Origin: Trichocoleus sp. FACHB-46
GTDB lineage: Bacteria > Cyanobacteriota > Cyanobacteriia > FACHB-46
DNA: 64,000 nt
NCBI RefSeq assembly: GCF_014695385.1
Contig: NZ_JACJOD010000024.1
Location: 174,865 to 238,864, forward strand
Direction of reading: 5' to 3'
A program made the position numbers and the translations under genes. The notes below the pieces were generated by a model. The model had not been told where the DNA came from. It worked only from the letters and a program-made list of their open reading frames with translations, and did no database searches. Below are positions 46,601-54,928 of this stretch, in pieces. Within the stretch, counting starts at the first letter, position 1. Each line of letters begins with the position of its first letter.

Positions 46601-47149
46601 AAAATATCCCGTATCTTCAAATAATTTTTTGACTGTTTCATGGGTGAAAAATCTAAGATGAGTATCATCCAGGATGCCAAGCTGGCTATATTCAAATCTC
46701 CCTTTTAAGAGTGCTAGTCGAATTGCTCCATGACTAATGTTTGGAATCGAAGCAACAATATAGCCATCTGGTTTTAAGAGCTGGATTGTCGCTTTTAGTA
46801 ATTGCCAAGGATTTCGGAGGTGCTCTAAGACATCTCCAAAAACAGCTACGTCAAACTTTTTTTCAGGCAGAATCTCAGCTAGAGAAACTAGATCTAAATC
46901 GGCGACAATAACCTGTTCACAATAATTTTCAGCCGTTTTTGCCGCTTCTGGGTTAACTTCAATTCCTGTAACTTTGCAGCCTCTCTGCGAAAGAAATTGA
47001 GCTAAGTATCCTGTGGCACAGCCAAAATCTATAACATGTTTGTTGTTGCCAATTAACTGCAACATCTTCTTGTGGCTGTTGTTGTCATCCAAAGCTTCTT
47101 CAGTGATCCCTTCCACAGCAGGATAATCTTTCGCCCAACCACTACTCAT
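43604..47149 (-). CDS. Methyltransferase-coiled-coil-GT2-GT4 fusion glycan enzyme
   Basis: 1181 aa. Residues about 20-205 are a SAM methyltransferase (HVIDFGCATGYLAQFL, GIEVNPEAA, FDVAVFGDVLEHL). About 250-465 is a Gln/Glu-rich coiled coil with three copies of a 35-residue (105-bp) unit, ERSQAHLHETYAQWEQSQAQ, then LRQTQAELEKSQ. About 545-775 is a GT2 domain (VTVVLVLYNRAELTFQCLRSL, FLNNDAQVLPGS). About 830-1181 is a GT4-like domain (ILFVGAIHDDFSPNADS, PLKIYEAASHGLPVV). ATG 47149 is preceded by AGGTGAT; GTG 47161 is an alternative. It could both cap or methylate and extend an exported glycan, with the coiled coil as molecular ruler or scaffold. Confidence 0.9.
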   Translation of the reverse strand: MSSGWAKDYPAVEGITEEALDDNNSHKKMLQLIGNNKHVIDFGCATGYLAQFLSQRGCKVTGIEVNPEAAKTAENYCEQVIVADLDLVSLAEILPEKKFDVAVFGDVLEHLRNPWQLLKATIQLLKPDGYIVASIPNISHGAIRLALLKGRFEYSQLGILDDTHLRFFTHETVKKLFEDTGYFVDCLERTKLPVFFPSPLIPQVVREEFDESTLQLVEQAEESDTLQFVLKAYPLSLEGRNSALVQRCSTLTEQLSESKLQLQQLRIELEQSQAQMHHTYGEWERSQAHLHETYAQWEQSQAQLRQTQAELEKSQAELERSQAHLHETYAQWEQSQAQLRQTLVELEKSQTELERSQAHLHETYAQWEQSQAQLQEAQAELSRLQAQQATYAELEQAQAQLQEAQVELVRSQAQIRDAEAEKQRSHVQIQQLEADLDQLQSQLQQTHGRLEYSQTVIAAMQTSKFWKLRDRWMNLKKTLRVEPSEEFKFAIENLPGLNLGSTTQSAPKAVVPLELERHKQTVTTTYKHVLKSFLASGAKLHLPTSQTPLVTVVLVLYNRAELTFQCLRSLSENFYNSFEVVIVDNASSDDTSVLLDRIQGARIIRNSENHHFLLASNQAAKVAQGKYILFLNNDAQVLPGSIASAVKTIESAEDIGAVGGKILLLDGSLQEAGSIIWQDGSCLGYGRGDSPFAPEYMFGRDVDYCSGAFLLTSRELFLQMGGFDEDYKPAYYEEADYCLRLWRSGKRVVYDPDAVILHFEFASSKSSDAALQLQAKNREIFVNNHRDRLQAHHLPDPANILLARTTANKQPRVLFIDDRVPHTFLGAGYPRAREILLSLIELGYTVTFYPLNDLIDEGDWDTVYRDIPKVVEVMTEQGRPKLAEFLQQRAGYYEAIIISRPHNMQIFQPIFTGHPELFSNTKVIYDAEALFSLREVAYRRLNGQEVSEAEIDALIQDEVKLAAGVSSVISVSEPESKKFAECGFPTVHTLSHTVALRPTENSFKQRSDILFVGAIHDDFSPNADSVIWFANQVFPQIQAQLDADLKFKIVGFNSSEKVFNLANDHIQVMGRVNNLESYYNRARLFVVPTRFAAGIPLKIYEAASHGLPVVTTSLIAAQLGWQDGIELLVADDPNEFAQKCVQLYTNAELWEKLRFNILRRIEAEGSKEAFTAKLQEILTKE
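46028..46304 (-). repeat. 105-bp tandem repeat inside the fusion enzyme gene
   Basis: The segment GAGCATAAGTCTCGTGC starts at 46054, 46159 and 46264, a period of exactly 105 bases (35 codons, five heptads). The copies are nearly identical, so the array is recent or kept homogeneous by recombination. Confidence 0.85.
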
Positions 47150-47185
47150 ATAACCTATCACCTTAATTCTTTTAAGATATGAATT

Positions 47186-48565
47186 TTACGACACAACGAC
47201 AGGTAGCTTTTTCTGAATAACGCTAACAGCCATTGGTTGATCAACTAAGGCATAAATCTGCTTACCTGTGTTGGGAGGCAGTACTTGAAAAACTAGAGCA
47301 TTATCGATCCAATCAAAAGTGATTGATGAATAGTTTTCTGAGCCTGCCACAGTCAAACTATAAGAGCCTGTTCTTAATGGCAATTTAAAGCGAAACTTAA
47401 TCTGTAATTCCTCTCCTGCCTCCAGTTTGCCAATGCGTAAATCTTCCTCAAAGGTGTTACTGCCGATAATTTCATTGCCATTTTTGTCGCATACATAAAA
47501 GCCAACAATACAACCCTGGAGAGGCTCATATACCTTCAATCCGATTAGCAAAGTTACTTCTTCGTTAAAGCCAAGGATAGGAACTTCACCAGCGTATTCT
47601 TCAAATTGATCTAACAACTTTATTTCTTCGATCAAAGCTTTGCGATTACCGCGACGGGCTGCTTTTTTCTTGGTACTTTCATTAGCCTCAATTACACTTT
47701 CGCTCTCAACTGGAGTACTGCATTCCCTGACTGGTTCCACCTCAGGTGGAACCTCTGTAGCTGGTGAGTTATCAAGGTCGGAAGGGAGATCATCTGACCT
47801 TAACTCAGGCTTATCTGGAGCCAGATTTAACTCCAACTCAGTCACCAGCTTCATGTAGTCGATAATGACTTGATTAGGAGAACCTGAAGTGTACATCTTG
47901 CCATCATGAACCATGATGGCTGAGCTACATAAAGTTTTGATGGCACTGGCATCGTGAGAAACGAATAGTGTTGTGATGCCAGATTCCATGAGAGCTCTCA
48001 TGCGGCGGATACACCGATGCTGAAAGACAATATCTCCCACCGCCAGCGCTTCATCAACAATTAAAATATCAGGGTCGACGTTAACAGCTACTGCAAATGC
48101 CAAACGTACAAACATACCACTAGAGTATGTTTTGACAGGTTGATCAATAAACTCACCAATGTCTGCAAATCTAGCAATTTCATCAAATTTGTCTTCGATT
48201 TCCTTCTGACTCAATCCCAGAAGCCGACCATTAAAAAAAACATTTTGTCGGCCTGTGAATTCTGGGTTAAATCCACTCCCCAGTTCTAAGAGAGCTGAAA
48301 TGCGACCATTGACTTGCACAGCTCCGGTTGTTGGAGTCAGTGTCCCAGCAATAATTTGGAGCAATGTACTTTTACCAGAGCCATTGCGCCCGACCACGCC
48401 TAAAGTTTCGCCTTTGGGAACTTCAAAACTAATATCCTGTAGGGCCCAGAATTCCTCAGCTTTGCTCTTGCCGGGCAACAAAATCTCTTGCAGTCGGGCT
48501 ACTGGATGAGGATATTTCTTAAAGCATTTAGAAACATTTTTGACTGAAATTGCAATTTCATTCAT
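47186..48565 (-). CDS. Polysaccharide ABC exporter ATPase (Wzt type)
   Basis: 459 aa. ATPase domain about 1-240: Walker A VGRNGSGKSTLL, signature YSSGMFVRLAFAVAV, Walker B ILIVDEALAVGD, His-loop FVSHDASA, in the order typical of TagH/Wzt exporters. Then a Lys/Glu-rich linker (about 245-310) and a C-terminal Wzt_C-type beta-sandwich (about 315-455) that binds the glycan cap. Same strand and adjacent to the permease, 78 bases apart with a hairpin (48622-48642) between. Confidence 0.92.
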   Translation of the reverse strand: MNEIAISVKNVSKCFKKYPHPVARLQEILLPGKSKAEEFWALQDISFEVPKGETLGVVGRNGSGKSTLLQIIAGTLTPTTGAVQVNGRISALLELGSGFNPEFTGRQNVFFNGRLLGLSQKEIEDKFDEIARFADIGEFIDQPVKTYSSGMFVRLAFAVAVNVDPDILIVDEALAVGDIVFQHRCIRRMRALMESGITTLFVSHDASAIKTLCSSAIMVHDGKMYTSGSPNQVIIDYMKLVTELELNLAPDKPELRSDDLPSDLDNSPATEVPPEVEPVRECSTPVESESVIEANESTKKKAARRGNRKALIEEIKLLDQFEEYAGEVPILGFNEEVTLLIGLKVYEPLQGCIVGFYVCDKNGNEIIGSNTFEEDLRIGKLEAGEELQIKFRFKLPLRTGSYSLTVAGSENYSSITFDWIDNALVFQVLPPNTGKQIYALVDQPMAVSVIQKKLPVVVS

Positions 48566-48621
48566 CGGGATGAGGGCTGCAAAAGCTACGAAAAGGTTAG
48601 TTAGGTTGGGTACTTTGGAAA

Positions 48622-48642
48622 GCTGCTTAAGCTTTAAGCGGC
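48622..48642 (-). promoter_or_regulatory. Hairpin between exporter permease and ATPase genes
   Basis: GCTGCTTAA (48622-48630) pairs with TTAAGCGGC (48634-48642) with one G:T and a three-base loop. It lies two bases beyond the permease stop codon and may set differential expression in the operon. Confidence 0.4.
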
Positions 48643-48643
48643 C

Positions 48644-49501
48644 TTAAAGGACATCTGCGAAAGCTGGGCGTAGCCTCTGGTAACACCAAAGACCTCCCAA
48701 AAAAACGACCAGAGACACTAGTGAAGCAGTGCCCCATTCACCCCAGTGATGGACTTCTCCGACTAGGACTAAATCTCGGTAAACCTCAACGATCGCAGTG
48801 AAGGGATTTAGCCAAAAAATCCAAGCTCGCCATTGTTCGGGAATAGCAGAGGCTGGATAGATAATGGGTGTTACGTAAAACCAGAGATTGAGGATTACTG
48901 CCAGCGTTTGAGGGATGTCTCGCAGAAAAACGGTGAAGCCAGCAAACAGGTACCCCAACCCTGCTGTTAATAGCAGTTGAGGGATCCAAACCAGTGGTAA
49001 TAGCCATAACGTGCTATGTATCGTCTGAGAAGTTATGGCAACCATCAAGATTAAGGCCATCAGGCCCAAGGTGCTCTCCAAGAAGAGGGATAGAACTGGA
49101 ACCAACGGTAACAGTGCTAGAGGAAAGACGACCTTTTTGACTAGGTTAGGTTGAGTAATTACTGATGCTGCACCTTGGGCGACCCCAGTGGAAAAGGGAA
49201 TCCAAGGAAGTAGCCCTGCGAACAACCAAAGGCCGAAGGTTAAATTGTTGTCAGGTAATCCTTGTATGCTCAGCTTGACCTTGAGGACAATTGAGAAAAC
49301 ATACGTGTAAATTAGTAGCTGAGAAATTTGGTTCAGCAAAGGCCACAAATTTCCCAAAACAGAACCTTTGTAGCGAGCTTCTAGATCTCGTTGCACCAGT
49401 GCTTTAAGCAGGTCTAGCTTGGCCCACCACTTGGGGGCAATTGGTAACCAACGAGCTAGGTTGCTAACTCGTCGAACTACTCCTTTCATTGGTCTGATCA
49501 A
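48644..49501 (-). CDS. Polysaccharide ABC exporter permease (Wzm type)
   Basis: 285 aa, about six membrane helices. Family segments: DLLKALVQRDLEARYKGSVLGNLWPLLNQISQLLIYTYVFS, then ALIPWIPFSTGVAQGAASV-like amphipathic helix and PIIYPASAIPEQWRAWIFWLNPFTAIVEVYRDLVLVG. This is the ABC2_membrane signature of O-antigen and teichoic-acid exporters. First gene of the operon, so the region upstream (49502-49813) should hold its promoter. Confidence 0.92.
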   Translation of the reverse strand: MIRPMKGVVRRVSNLARWLPIAPKWWAKLDLLKALVQRDLEARYKGSVLGNLWPLLNQISQLLIYTYVFSIVLKVKLSIQGLPDNNLTFGLWLFAGLLPWIPFSTGVAQGAASVITQPNLVKKVVFPLALLPLVPVLSLFLESTLGLMALILMVAITSQTIHSTLWLLPLVWIPQLLLTAGLGYLFAGFTVFLRDIPQTLAVILNLWFYVTPIIYPASAIPEQWRAWIFWLNPFTAIVEVYRDLVLVGEVHHWGEWGTASLVSLVVFLGGLWCYQRLRPAFADVL

Positions 49502-49813
49502 CTTTCACTTCCTCACCCACTGCCTACACACCAAACATTGCTCAGCTCAAGGCCCTCGGTCTGTTTATGTTGCTAACTACGAAGCAATCTGCATTAGATC
49601 AAGATCGAATCCGTAATTTACTTCTTACCTATGAAGGTAGATCAAACGTCTGAGTTCCTGTCGCTGCGTGAAACACAGGGCTGGATAATTTGATCTAGGT
49701 TCTTGTAGCCCTGATCTGTGGTCCCGATAACATACCTTAAGTTAAGATTTTATTCAAATTCTGCCTTAAGTGCATCTAAAATTCTGAGGCCGAGTATGGG
49801 CTTGGTGATGCAG
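49502..49813. other. Promoter region of the glycan operon
   Basis: 312 bases between the exporter permease start and the stop codon of the 177-aa gene. Somewhat AT-rich near 49730-49780. I see no strong hairpin, repeat or gene. Confidence 0.4.
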
Positions 49814-50347
49814 TTACGCTAAGGCTTGCTGGAGAACCTGCTGAATGACTTGACGCTGCTCCGTGTCATAGCCCCAGCGATCTAAAAAGCTTTGGTATGG
49901 GCCTTGGCCAGCAGTGATGCTATGTACTAAACTTTGGCCTTTGACTTGCACTGCGGGTAATTGCAGTAGCCGAATTAAGCGCTCAGTGCGCGATCGCACG
50001 CGGTCAGACTCTTGGGCAGTCGCTTCATTTTGCTGGCGGCGATGGAATACGGCCATTGCAGCAGACATCGCTAAGTTTTTGATCAGCAACTCAGCCACTA
50101 TTTCTGGGGCAGAGCGCAGAGCCGTCAGAACTGCTGTATCCGGATTATCTGCTAGGGTTCCAGAATCGGTGAGATAAGTTACGAAAAAGCCACGAGCCCC
50201 TGCTTCGCTGCTGACTAAAGCGGCGATCGCCCGCTCTACTTCGGGGGCTGACAGGGTACCCTGTTCCATATGAGCTAACAGCGATTGTGTCAGGGCGATC
50301 GCTTGCTCAAACGTCATTCCTTCGGGAACTGTAAACACAGATGTCAT
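49814..50347 (-). CDS. Conserved hypothetical protein
   Basis: 177 aa from ATG 50347; a TTG at 50383 is also in frame. Helical, mostly soluble, with PEGMTFEQAIALTQSLLAHMEQGTLSAPEVERAIAALV at the start and SFLDRWGYDTEQRQVIQQVLQQAL at the end. No recognised domain or membrane segment. Divergent from ruvB with a palindrome (50365-50382) in the 38-base gap. Function unknown. Confidence 0.65.
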   Translation of the reverse strand: MTSVFTVPEGMTFEQAIALTQSLLAHMEQGTLSAPEVERAIAALVSSEAGARGFFVTYLTDSGTLADNPDTAVLTALRSAPEIVAELLIKNLAMSAAMAVFHRRQQNEATAQESDRVRSRTERLIRLLQLPAVQVKGQSLVHSITAGQGPYQSFLDRWGYDTEQRQVIQQVLQQALA

Positions 50348-50364
50348 TGTTTTGAGCGAATCTC

Positions 50365-50382
50365 TGAGTATGATGATACTCA
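50365..50382. promoter_or_regulatory. Palindrome between ruvB and divergent gene
   Basis: TGAGTAT-gatg-ATACTCA, perfect seven-base arms. It occupies almost the whole gap between the two start codons, ending 3 bases before the ruvB ATG, so bound protein would block both genes. Confidence 0.5.
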
Positions 50383-50385
50383 ACT

Positions 50386-51519
50386 ATGGCAATTATCTCT
50401 TCTAAACAACAGCCATCGGAACCAGATCGGCGAACGGAAGGTAAGCCCCGTTCTCATCAGGTTGCTGTTAGTAGTGGTCCCCTCTTGGCCACTGCCACGC
50501 CAGAGTCGCTGGTGCAGCCTGAAGCTTGTCCTGAAGAAGCTGGCAAGCAGGAAGAACGGTTACGACCTCAGTCCCTGTCTGAGTATGTCGGGCAGAAAGA
50601 TCTCAAGGAAGTCTTGGCGATCGCGATTCAAGCGGCCAAGGCTCGCGCCGAGACCTTAGATCACTTGTTGCTCTACGGGCCTCCTGGCTTGGGCAAAACC
50701 ACGATGTCGCTGATTTTGGCCTCGGAGATGGGAGTCGCTTGCAAAATCACTAGTGCCCCCGCTTTAGAACGTCCACGTGACATTGTAGGGCTGTTAATCA
50801 ATTTGCAGCCTGGAGATATTCTATTTATAGATGAAATTCATCGCTTGCCTAGGGTGACAGAGGAGATTCTCTATCCAGCAATGGAGGACTTCCGGCTAGA
50901 TGTCACGGTGGGCAAGGGCCAGAGTGCCCGAACTCGTAGCATTCCGCTGCCACCTTTTACCTTAATCGGCGCTACGACACGAGTTGGCGCATTAACCTCT
51001 CCTCTGCGCGATCGCTTCGGGCTGATTCAACGACTACGCTTCTACGAATTGGATGAGTTGACTGAAATTGTGCGTCGAACCGGTCTGATTCTTCGCACGG
51101 ATATTACCGATGAAGGAGCGGCTGAAATTGCTCGCCGTTCTCGGGGGACGCCGCGGATTGCCAATCGACTGCTGAAGCGGGTGCGTGACTATGTAGAAGT
51201 TAAGGCAGCAGGCACTGTCACTCAGGCGATCGCGGCTGAAGCTCTGGAACTTTACAACGTCGATCCTTGTGGCCTTGACTGGACCGATCGTCGCCTACTT
51301 AGTGTCATGATTGAGCACTTCAATGGTGGCCCTGTTGGGTTAGACACAATGGCTGCTGCAACTGGGGAGGACTCCCAAACTATTGAAGAAGTTTATGAGC
51401 CTTACCTGCTGCAAATTGGCTACCTAAATCGCACATCTCGGGGTCGCATCGCCACCACTGCCGCCTGGAAGCACCTGGGATATACTCCTCCAGATAGCCA
51501 GCTTCCCCTATTATCCTGA
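50386..51519 (+). CDS. ruvB: Holliday junction branch-migration ATPase RuvB
   Basis: 377 aa hexameric AAA+ motor working with RuvA and RuvC. After an extra N-terminal segment of about 55 residues ([18 protein letters not shown] starts the conserved core), Walker [14 protein letters not shown], Walker [10 protein letters not shown], sensor 1 LIGATTR and arginine finger region [14 protein letters not shown] are all present, then the C-terminal winged helix ([17 protein letters not shown]). The N-terminal extension is longer than in E. coli but common in cyanobacteria. Confidence 0.97.
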   Translation: MAIISSKQQPSEPDRRTEGKPRSHQVAVSSGPLLATATPESLVQPEACPEEAGKQEERLRPQSLSEYVGQKDLKEVLAIAIQAAKARAETLDHLLLYGPPGLGKTTMSLILASEMGVACKITSAPALERPRDIVGLLINLQPGDILFIDEIHRLPRVTEEILYPAMEDFRLDVTVGKGQSARTRSIPLPPFTLIGATTRVGALTSPLRDRFGLIQRLRFYELDELTEIVRRTGLILRTDITDEGAAEIARRSRGTPRIANRLLKRVRDYVEVKAAGTVTQAIAAEALELYNVDPCGLDWTDRRLLSVMIEHFNGGPVGLDTMAAATGEDSQTIEEVYEPYLLQIGYLNRTSRGRIATTAAWKHLGYTPPDSQLPLLS

Positions 51520-51553
51520 GCCTTTCATCTCCAAGGAAATCCAAGGAAAAGTT

Positions 51554-52450
51554 ATGTTGAATTTCATCAAGAGAGCCAAGAATCTAGTTCCCAGTTCATC
51601 CACATCCCTGGCATCCCCTGAGCAAAATTCAGCATCTCCGATCAATCCATCTGCTTCTGCCCTCGCAGAACCGGGCCTAAAACTGGACTCAGTTAATCCT
51701 GGTCAAGTTGCAACTTTAGCGAATATCGATCCGATGGATAGCCAAGGGCCTGAAGTGGAGCAGAAGAGTTTTACCAAAATCAACCGAGAACTCATTGCCA
51801 ACAACTATTTGACCGGAACAGGTATTGAGATTGGGGCCTTAAATCATCCCCTTTATGTACCCAGCAACGCTCAGGTCAAATATGTAGATAGAATGTCGGT
51901 TCCAGATTTGAGAACTCACTATCCTGAGTTGAATGCAGTAAATTTGGTCGAAGTTGACATTATTGACAACGGGGAATCCCTCACAACTATTGCTGAAGCG
52001 AGCCAAGACTTTGTCATTGCCAATCACTTTATTGAGCATTGCCAGAATACGATCGCATCGCTGTGTAGCATGCTGCGGGTGCTAAAAATTGGGGGAGTGT
52101 TGTATCTCGCTATTCCAGATAAGCGTTATACATTTGACTGCGATCGCGCTGTGACCCCGGTTGAACACATCCTGAGGGATTACGAAGAAGGGCCAGAGTG
52201 GTCTAGAAGGCACCACTTTGAGGAGTGGACCCGAATCGTTAACAAAATCCAGGATGATCACGAGGCCGAAGTACAAACCAGTCACCTGATGGCGATCGAC
52301 TACAGCATTCACTATCACGTTTGGACCCAAACAGAATTTCTAGACCTACTTCTGACGATGAAAAAGACGCTAAATCTAGCGTTTGAACTAGAATTATTTT
52401 GTAAAAATGGCGATGAGATGATCGTGATTCTGCGAAAGTCTGAAGCGTAA
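51554..52450 (+). CDS. SAM-dependent methyltransferase, class I
   Basis: 298 aa. First about 75 residues are Ser/Pro-rich and probably disordered. TGIEIGALNHPLYVP is the SAM loop, VKYVDRMSVPDL the acidic strand, and QDFVIANHFIEHCQN, then LRVLKIGGVLYLAIPDKRYTFD, the later motifs of a Methyltransf_11/23-like domain. Target probably a sugar or small molecule. AAGGAAA precedes the ATG. Downstream of ruvB by 34 bases on the same strand. Confidence 0.82.
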   Translation: MLNFIKRAKNLVPSSSTSLASPEQNSASPINPSASALAEPGLKLDSVNPGQVATLANIDPMDSQGPEVEQKSFTKINRELIANNYLTGTGIEIGALNHPLYVPSNAQVKYVDRMSVPDLRTHYPELNAVNLVEVDIIDNGESLTTIAEASQDFVIANHFIEHCQNTIASLCSMLRVLKIGGVLYLAIPDKRYTFDCDRAVTPVEHILRDYEEGPEWSRRHHFEEWTRIVNKIQDDHEAEVQTSHLMAIDYSIHYHVWTQTEFLDLLLTMKKTLNLAFELELFCKNGDEMIVILRKSEA

Positions 52451-52527
52451 GTTTCAGAGCCCAGAGTTACGAAGAATTGCCACAAGAATTGCTACAAAGT
52501 TTACAGAGTCAGTCGAGAGCTACCTCA

Positions 52528-53370
52528 ATGCGATTAATATTGGCTTTGCTGTGCGGGCTATGGATCGGCATCGCTACTTGGTTGGGTAGCGGGGACTTGC
52601 CAACGGCTCAGGCTGCTACCTTGTCTGCATCCAGTCCCGCTGTGGAGATGCCGACGGAGGATATACAAGCAGAAGTCAATGATTTGTTTCAGCAGGCGTT
52701 TGCTGCTACTAACGTCGGTGACTTTGCAACGGCTGAAGCTTACTGGACTCAAATTCTCGATCGCCTGCCCAACAATGCCGCAGCTTGGAGTAATCGTGGC
52801 AATGCTAGGGTCAGCCAGAACAAGCTTGAAGCTGCGATCGCAGACTACAACAAATCAATGGAGTTGGCTCCAGACGCTCCAGACCCTTATTTGAATCGGG
52901 GCACGGCTTTAGAAGGGTTAGGACGCTGGGAAGACGCGATCGCAGACTACAACCACGTTTTAGAACTGGACCCCAATGATCCGGCGGCCTTTAACAATCG
53001 AGGCAATGCTGAAGCAGGGCTAGGCCAGTGGGAAAGGGCGATCGCAGATTATCGCCATGCTGCTGATTTAGCACCAGACTACGCCTTTGCACGAGCCAAT
53101 TATGCCCTAGCAGCCTATCAAGCAGGCCAAACCGACGAAGCGATCCGCACGATGCGGAACTTGGTGCGGAAGTATCCTAAATTTGCTGATATGCGAGCGG
53201 CTCTGACTGCGGCCTTATGGGTGCAAGGCAAGCGAGGTGAGGCTGAGAGTCAGTGGGTTTCAGCAGTGGGCCTAGATTCTCGCTACAAGGACGTTCAATG
53301 GGTTACGACAGTCCGACGTTGGCCACCCGCAATGGCGACGGCATTAGAAAAGTTTTTGTCTTTGAACTAA
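52528..53370 (+). CDS. Exported TPR protein
   Basis: 280 aa from ATG 52528; a TTG 17 codons earlier is less likely because it would bury the signal peptide. MRLILALLCGLWIGIATWLG...AQA is a signal peptide. The rest (about 60-215) is tetratricopeptide repeats: AWSNRGNARVSQNKLEAAIADYNKSMELAP, DPYLNRGTALEGLGRWEDAIADYNHVLELDP, AFNNRGNAEAGLGQWERAIADYRHAADLAP. Probably a periplasmic or lumenal scaffold. No partner gene identified. Confidence 0.85.
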   Translation: MRLILALLCGLWIGIATWLGSGDLPTAQAATLSASSPAVEMPTEDIQAEVNDLFQQAFAATNVGDFATAEAYWTQILDRLPNNAAAWSNRGNARVSQNKLEAAIADYNKSMELAPDAPDPYLNRGTALEGLGRWEDAIADYNHVLELDPNDPAAFNNRGNAEAGLGQWERAIADYRHAADLAPDYAFARANYALAAYQAGQTDEAIRTMRNLVRKYPKFADMRAALTAALWVQGKRGEAESQWVSAVGLDSRYKDVQWVTTVRRWPPAMATALEKFLSLN

Positions 53371-53394
53371 AAACTGATTTGTCAGTTCGTGGCT

Positions 53395-54201
53395 TTACTG
53401 TGAGCCGATTAGTTGGCGGATGGTGTCAGGTGTGAGTTGCTCAACCTGCTCAAAAACCGCGATCGCCCCTGCTTGTTTCAGCGTTGTAGCGTAAGCTTCT
53501 CGACGCTCTGAGGTGGTTTGGACATGAGGAGGCAAAATGCCAACTGCCAGCCAAGCGCGATCGGGTTGAATTTGCTGGGCTTTGGCGATCGTCTGCATGT
53601 CTGCAACGGTGTCCCCCACGTAGAAAACAGGGGTTGTTGCTGTAGCGGAGCCTTGGTTTTCCCAGTGCTCCACGGTTTGTAATAACCCAGTGGGGTCGGG
53701 CTTTCCGGGTGCGTCTTCCATTGCCACAAGTAGCGGCGACTTTAATCCCATGCGGGCTTGGAGAACATAGGTTGCAGAAATTCTAGTGGCACCGCTGAAA
53801 AAGCCCCAGCCGATATTGGCTTGGCTTAACTGCTCAATGTAAGCCGCACTCATCAGCAAAGGCTCTTGGCAGATATAGCCCGTCAAATAGTTGGGGTCTG
53901 GACCACGATAGCGACCCTGAAAAAACGCCACTATTTCTTCGTAGGTACAATCCAGCTCGTTTTGCCCTTGAGTTTGAGAATAGCGACGAATTAGCTCTTG
54001 TGAAGCCTCCCAATCATTATTCCAGATGCCTTCTGACTTGAGGGCATCCATATCCTCCGAAGAAGGGCGATAAGCCCCCTGGGTAAAGTGCTCGACGGTG
54101 TCTGCTAAGGCGCGACGGTACGAGCCACTCACGTCCCGCACGACGCCGTCAATGTCGAATACCACAATGGCATTGAATGCTGCTTCAGATGCTTGAGTCA
54201 A
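53395..54201 (-). CDS. HAD-superfamily phosphatase-like protein
   Basis: 268 aa from TTG 54201, which has AGGAGG nine bases upstream; an earlier in-frame TTG (54234) is not needed. VVFDIDGVVRDVSGSYRRA is HAD motif I (catalytic Asp), GFFSGATR motif II, AMEDAPGKPDP motif III and FYVGDTVADMQT motif IV. The pattern fits the cyanobacterial HAD subfamily IA relatives (I recall TIGR01548). Substrate unknown. Convergent with the TPR gene. Confidence 0.85.
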   Translation of the reverse strand: MTQASEAAFNAIVVFDIDGVVRDVSGSYRRALADTVEHFTQGAYRPSSEDMDALKSEGIWNNDWEASQELIRRYSQTQGQNELDCTYEEIVAFFQGRYRGPDPNYLTGYICQEPLLMSAAYIEQLSQANIGWGFFSGATRISATYVLQARMGLKSPLLVAMEDAPGKPDPTGLLQTVEHWENQGSATATTPVFYVGDTVADMQTIAKAQQIQPDRAWLAVGILPPHVQTTSERREAYATTLKQAGAIAVFEQVEQLTPDTIRQLIGSQ

Positions 54202-54323
54202 TGATTCGCGCCTCCTAAGGTCAAGTCCCTGCAAGATATCTTGTCAGATACGGGGGACAGTAAGGTAAGATGATCGTTTGTGGAGTTACGCAAACAGTTT
54301 AAGGCTGCCTGCTGGAGGTTTGA

Positions 54324-54623
54324 TTGTCGAAGTTTATCTTAAAGATTCTCTGGTTAGAAGAGAACGTTGCTCTTGCGGTTGATCAGGTTGTTGGTAAAGG
54401 TACCAGCCCTCTGACTTCTTACTTTTTCTGGCCTCGTAATGATGCTTGGGAACAACTCAAGAACGAACTGGAAGCCAAGCACTGGATTGCTGAAACCGAT
54501 CGCGTCGAGCTACTCAACAAAGCGACAGAAGTGATCAACTACTGGCAAGAGGAAGGCAGACGCCGTCCCATGTCGGAGGCTCAATCTAAGTTTCCTGAAG
54601 TTACTTTTACAGGTAGCGCCTGA
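54324..54623 (+). CDS. ycf65: Ribosomal protein PSRP-3 (Ycf65)
   Basis: 99 aa small-subunit ribosomal protein shared by cyanobacteria and plastids. [45 protein letters not shown] matches the family throughout. TTG start with GGAGG six bases upstream. No nearby ribosomal-protein operon; transcribed alone. Confidence 0.94.
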   Translation: MSKFILKILWLEENVALAVDQVVGKGTSPLTSYFFWPRNDAWEQLKNELEAKHWIAETDRVELLNKATEVINYWQEEGRRRPMSEAQSKFPEVTFTGSA

Positions 54624-54735
54624 TTTTTATCGGCTCCTGATTCTTTGGCGCAGCTTAAATCCGTCCAGCACCAACATGGATGGAAAGCGCCTTTTTTTGT
54701 GGAAAAAATTCTTGGAGCCGAACTGTGGTGTTTGG

Positions 54736-54870
54736 TCATGCATCCACAGTCAGCATTAATTGGCCTGTATTAACGTGCCAGAGCTTGATGGTCCTATCAT
54801 CACCTCCAGTGGCTAATAGTTGACCCTTAGGACTAAAGGCGATCGCGACTACAGGCCACACATGACCCCC
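54736..54870 (-). pseudogene. WD40-repeat remnant
   Basis: Codes for HVWPVVAIAFSPKGQLLATGGDD, then RTIKLWHVNTGQLMLT, a single complete WD40 blade ending in a stop, with no start codon of its own. The frame upstream is just the shadow of the neighbouring gene. Probably the 3' scrap of a deleted WD40 protein gene. Confidence 0.75.
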
Positions 54871-54928
54871 CTGGGTATTTTGTAGAACCTTGAAAAAGTG
54901 TTCTAAGGCCACAAGCAAATTAGTGCGG

